NCBI RefSeq assembly: GCF_016545825.1
Contig: NC_052619.1
Location: forward strand, 40,887,682 to 40,951,681
Reading direction: 5' to 3'
DNA length: 64,000 nt
Source of the DNA: Eucalyptus grandis
Taxonomy: Eukaryota > Streptophyta > Magnoliopsida > Myrtales > Myrtaceae
Under the pieces are notes generated by a model, which did not search any database, had not been told where the DNA came from, and worked only from the letters and a program-made list of their open reading frames with translations. The position numbers and the translations under genes are program-made. Numbering within the stretch: position 1 is the first letter of the stretch; each line of letters begins with the position of its first letter. Below are positions 61,045 to 64,000 of the stretch, in pieces.

Positions 61045-63450
61045 TATACCTTCAATCCATCCTCGTGGAATCCATATCCTGAAAGAAGAATAAGTGCTCA
61101 AGTTAGTCATAAAACATACAACTACGGTCCCCTGGAGACCTGAGTCCATACCAATAGATTCGAATTACAGCAACCTTATTAGCAAAGACCATCTCATCAA
61201 TTTGGCCCAAGTGAGGACCTTCCTCTTCAAATTAAATTTCAAGAAAGATGGCAAGAACCTCGTAAGAATATTCTTTATTACATGCGTAGGAATATAATAC
61301 TCTCAGTATTGCTAAAAAGCTGAGGTATAACAATCACTGGTGCATAGAAACTTTAACAGGCTCACCTGGTATGCTCCACAGAACCAAATTCCTCTTTTTC
61401 CTTGGATCTCATGTAGCTGAAGCAAAGCTTTCGATGCAGCAACAGATGGAATTGGACTGCCAGAGCACCACTTAAGCAATGTGTGTTCCGGTTCATGTGA
61501 AGGATTGAGAGTCACAAGAAACGGAAAATCCTTCTGATCCAGGTTCTGCAAATATATACGGACCCAATTAATTAAAAGAGCATCGGTCACGCTGAAACTG
61601 GTCAGAACACAAAGGGAGTTCTAGAGGCTCAAACACTGGAAATGGTCAACATGTTGTGGAATGCACCTAACCATGCTGCTAAAATTTTAGCAGTCGTTAA
61701 CAACTTATATGCATATCGACCTACCTGTTAACAACTTATATGCATATCGACCTACCTGATAAATTGGTTTATGTACTCCATGACAACTGCCAGTTTCACT
61801 TCTTTTATTTAAGGCAATATGCAGCATGCGTTGTAGCATGTAGCATGCATTCATGTAGCATGCATTGCAGCATAACGCATCCTGAAGGGCACAGCTGAAT
61901 TAGATATAAAATGAGCAAAACGCATTTGCCACACCTGAAGCACATTGAGCCAGTATGTCAAGCAGACTTTTTTTTCAGCACAGCCCAGAACATTCCACGC
62001 ACTCCACGCTGCTGAGTTTTTGGGCATGAAATTTTTGTCATGATGAAGATAAATCTCACTGCCAAAAGAAAGATATATCAATGGTTTTGCATTCCGCAGT
62101 AGATATAGAAAGCAAAAAAAGATTGCCATTCTTGAAATTTTAATTTTGCTTTCCCCAAGCAGAAGGCTTAAAGCAAATGTAATGGACAACGAAATCACCG
62201 TGAACATTTTGTTCCATACTGCATCGACCAACTTTGCTTTGTAGACAATTGGTTGTCCAGTAGTAGGTTTGCAGACACTAGTTGTCAAAACATTATCCGA
62301 GAAAGTGCAAGCTACAGGCCAACCAATTATACCTGTAAGCATATTTGAATGCACCAAGTACTCTTGTCTCATCATAAGTTGCTTGGTCCCCCAACATTCT
62401 CAGAGCATCCGGTGCATGGACGGCTACGATACACTTGTCATATACTTCTTCAGAACCATCTCCAGTTAAGACAATGCATCCTATTCAATCAATTTCTGTT
62501 ACCAATTGCGGACTATATGGATAAAAAAGAGAGTAGATTTACCTGATGATTCGTGAATATACCTACTGTGACAATTTGTTTATCATGTCCGTATTGTTTG
62601 CTCTAGTTTCATGTCATGTGACAAAACAATGCCAAAAAAGACAAGACTTAAATCGCAAGTACTTACCCTCATCACTAGTGAAGATGGATCGCACTTCACA
62701 ACTTGATCTTATTTCACACCCTTTACTCTCGAGCACATCTCTGACCTGAATTCAAAAATATTTACAGTTCAATTTGTAGGGTTTCCAGAGAGAAAATTAC
62801 GACCAAGCATGTCGAGTTATCCATTTTGAACTATTGAATGTCCTAATCATCATTACTTTATTGACATAAGAATGTGAGCGTCTTCGGAGAGTAAGCCACT
62901 GAGGGCGGCCAAAAACCTGCAAAGAAAGCAAGTTAAACAAAGAGTGTTGTGAGGACTGATCGATAGAGGTGGAAGGAAAGATTTGGCGATTGACTCATTG
63001 ATGTGAAATGCTACCAACTTAAGCAGCAGAGAATTTATTGGTAGGACAACTGAAATGGCGAAACACAGTTTTATCATTTCCAATCAATCAGTAACCTTCT
63101 AGAGCCACATGAACTACCTGAAGCAGATGATGATTGCGGCAAAAGGACAGAACTGAGAAGGCTGAAAAGCTCATGACTCCTTCCGAAGGGCAAGACCAGA
63201 TTGAACCACAAATTGGGATCTATAGGAATATAAAATTAATTGGTAAGTGCTATAGATCTACATTCTCCAAACAAGCAAAGGACAGATTTTGTTATGAGCA
63301 AAAGATCAAGGCTATGACAGAGTGCAGTGATTCAACAATCTCACAAGGTAAGCCTTTTGAAATAATTCAGAGTAACCCCGTGACTTGATAAACTGTCCCA
63401 GAGTTTCACTGCGATCGATATCCGGATTGCTCTCAAGTCCTTCTAGGTAA
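57919..63450 (-). CDS. Plant cyclopropane fatty acid synthase (FAD oxidase-like + methyltransferase), 5' partial, several frame breaks
   Basis: Two-domain enzyme: an N-terminal FAD/amine-oxidase-like part and a C-terminal SAM methyltransferase that adds a methylene group to phospholipid acyl double bonds. Exons seen: 63450-63345, 63219-63118, 62916-62857, 62745-62667, 62480-62333, 62058-61935, 61545-61366, 61078-61050, 60955-60813, 60481-60380, 60243-60149, 60050-59995, 59900-59777, 59586-59523, 59386-59327, 59237-59076, 58994-58921, 58832-58737, 58631-58495, 58416-58336, 58250-58146, 58011-57919. Landmarks: SRGYSELFQKAY, FGRPQWLTL, GIWFCGAYQ, MTQADLGLADAYINGDFS, LTQARRNISQHYDL, SAM motif LEIGCGWGSLAIE, FIKEYIFPG, RTWEYYFDY and the end VFSRPGNEAAF. 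Frame breaks: near 61079, 60433-60436, 60149/60050, 59570-59576, 58808-58811 and 58173-58175. One intron (58736-58632) starts GC. The N-terminal exons lie beyond the right edge. Confidence 0.88.
61006..61042. repeat. (GA)n microsatellite in a CPA synthase intron
   Basis: About 18 GA units, i.e. (TC)n on the gene strand starting 7 bases after the donor of the 29-base exon 61078-61050. Confidence 0.85.
61696..61757. repeat. 31-base perfect tandem duplication in an intron
   Basis: GTTAACAACTTATATGCATA plus TCGACCTACCT occurs twice head to tail, 61696-61726 and 61727-61757. Confidence 0.95.
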
Positions 63451-64000
63451 CTGCAAAAATAAACAGGCATCAAACAGAGTGAATGACGATGATTGTCCGG
63501 TCGTGCATACAAAAAGGATGCGAGAACTTGAAGATTGGCTTATACTTTATAATGCACTAGGCCCAACTTGTCACCTTGCAATGTCACGTAGGATAATGCT
63601 ACCTTCAAAATGAATATTCAACATTTCGAGACAAAATTTGATATTTGATCATATTACCTGCTATAAAATGCATAAAATGTCCCAGAGTTTCCTTTCGAAA
63701 AATGACATTATCATTGCTCAAACAGTTTAAAATCTCATGTCAACAGTGTAGCATATTGCCGAAAACTTAGGCTTCAAGAAATCACTCTCTTCACTGATAT
63801 CAACTGTGATCAAAGTCAGCTGGAAATGACACTTCATTAATGATAATTCCTACTAATAGTGGAAAGTTCATTGGCAAGATTGCAAAAAAAGATTAGTGGG
63901 AAATCTTTGGCATAAATGATTCCGATCACTATCGTTGTTCTGAGCTGCAATTAGTTCAAGGAACTAGAGACAGAAATACAATAACCTTCCAATATTGAGC
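63451..64000. other. Intron sequence of the CPA synthase gene at the right edge
   Basis: No complete exon recognised. TGTCCCAGAGTTTC (63679-63692) repeats part of the exon at 63394-63407. The preceding exons of the gene should lie to the right. Confidence 0.4.

Overview
The window is nuclear DNA from a flowering plant, almost certainly a woody eudicot. The evidence is genes split by short GT-AG introns, plant-only families (PGR5, caleosin/peroxygenase, eIF(iso)4E, P-type PPR, a two-domain cyclopropane fatty acid synthase), AT-rich spacers and many plant transposons. The style of the repeats reminds me of Myrtaceae such as Eucalyptus, but that is only an impression. All gene calls come from reading translations and splice junctions; no search was run.

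Layout. 1-2001: spacer with an unrecognised minus-strand ORF, a MITE-like repeat and a ribosomal-protein type promoter. 2002-4344 (+): RPL23 (uL14). 6451-7436 (+): HAD class B acid phosphatase / VSP-like protein, tail-to-tail with 7813-11584 (-): caleosin/peroxygenase. 12646-21562: a Copia LTR retrotransposon lacking its reverse transcriptase, whose 3' LTR is split by a 5.1 kb PIF/Harbinger transposon. 22935-24270: a second, smaller Harbinger-type element. 24944-25455: a Mutator-type MITE with a perfect 9-bp target duplication. 25770-28669 (+): eIF(iso)4E with a one-base frameshift. 30926-31938 (-): PGR5. 33330-35540: low-complexity inverted-repeat block. 35808-37317: a 5'-truncated L1-type LINE with an intact 19-bp target duplication. 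38390-39303: remnant of another Copia-like element. 40241-41106 (+): DUF716/TMEM45 membrane protein with a one-base frameshift. 42960-43514: recent 278-bp tandem duplication. 45103-48411 (+): 98-residue protein ending in a CaaX prenylation box. 51337-52543 (-): acidic protein with an MGC lipidation start, frameshifted. 53305-54675: more MITE copies. 55829-57163 (-): PPR protein. 57919-63450 and beyond the right edge (-): plant cyclopropane fatty acid synthase, 22 exons visible, with several frame breaks.

The genes do not form a pathway or operon; this is an ordinary euchromatic gene neighbourhood with accessory repeats between genes. I found no convincing undescribed system. The most useful observations are: (1) four otherwise conserved genes carry about eight one- or two-base frame breaks, mostly in homopolymer runs, which points to residual sequence error more than to gene death; (2) the two nearby uncharacterised genes at 45 and 52 kb, both with predicted lipid anchors, share a basic KTR(R/K)KV(Q/R)(W/F)N motif that fits the RVxF phosphatase-1 docking consensus; (3) a datable nest of transposons, with target duplications readable for three of the elements.
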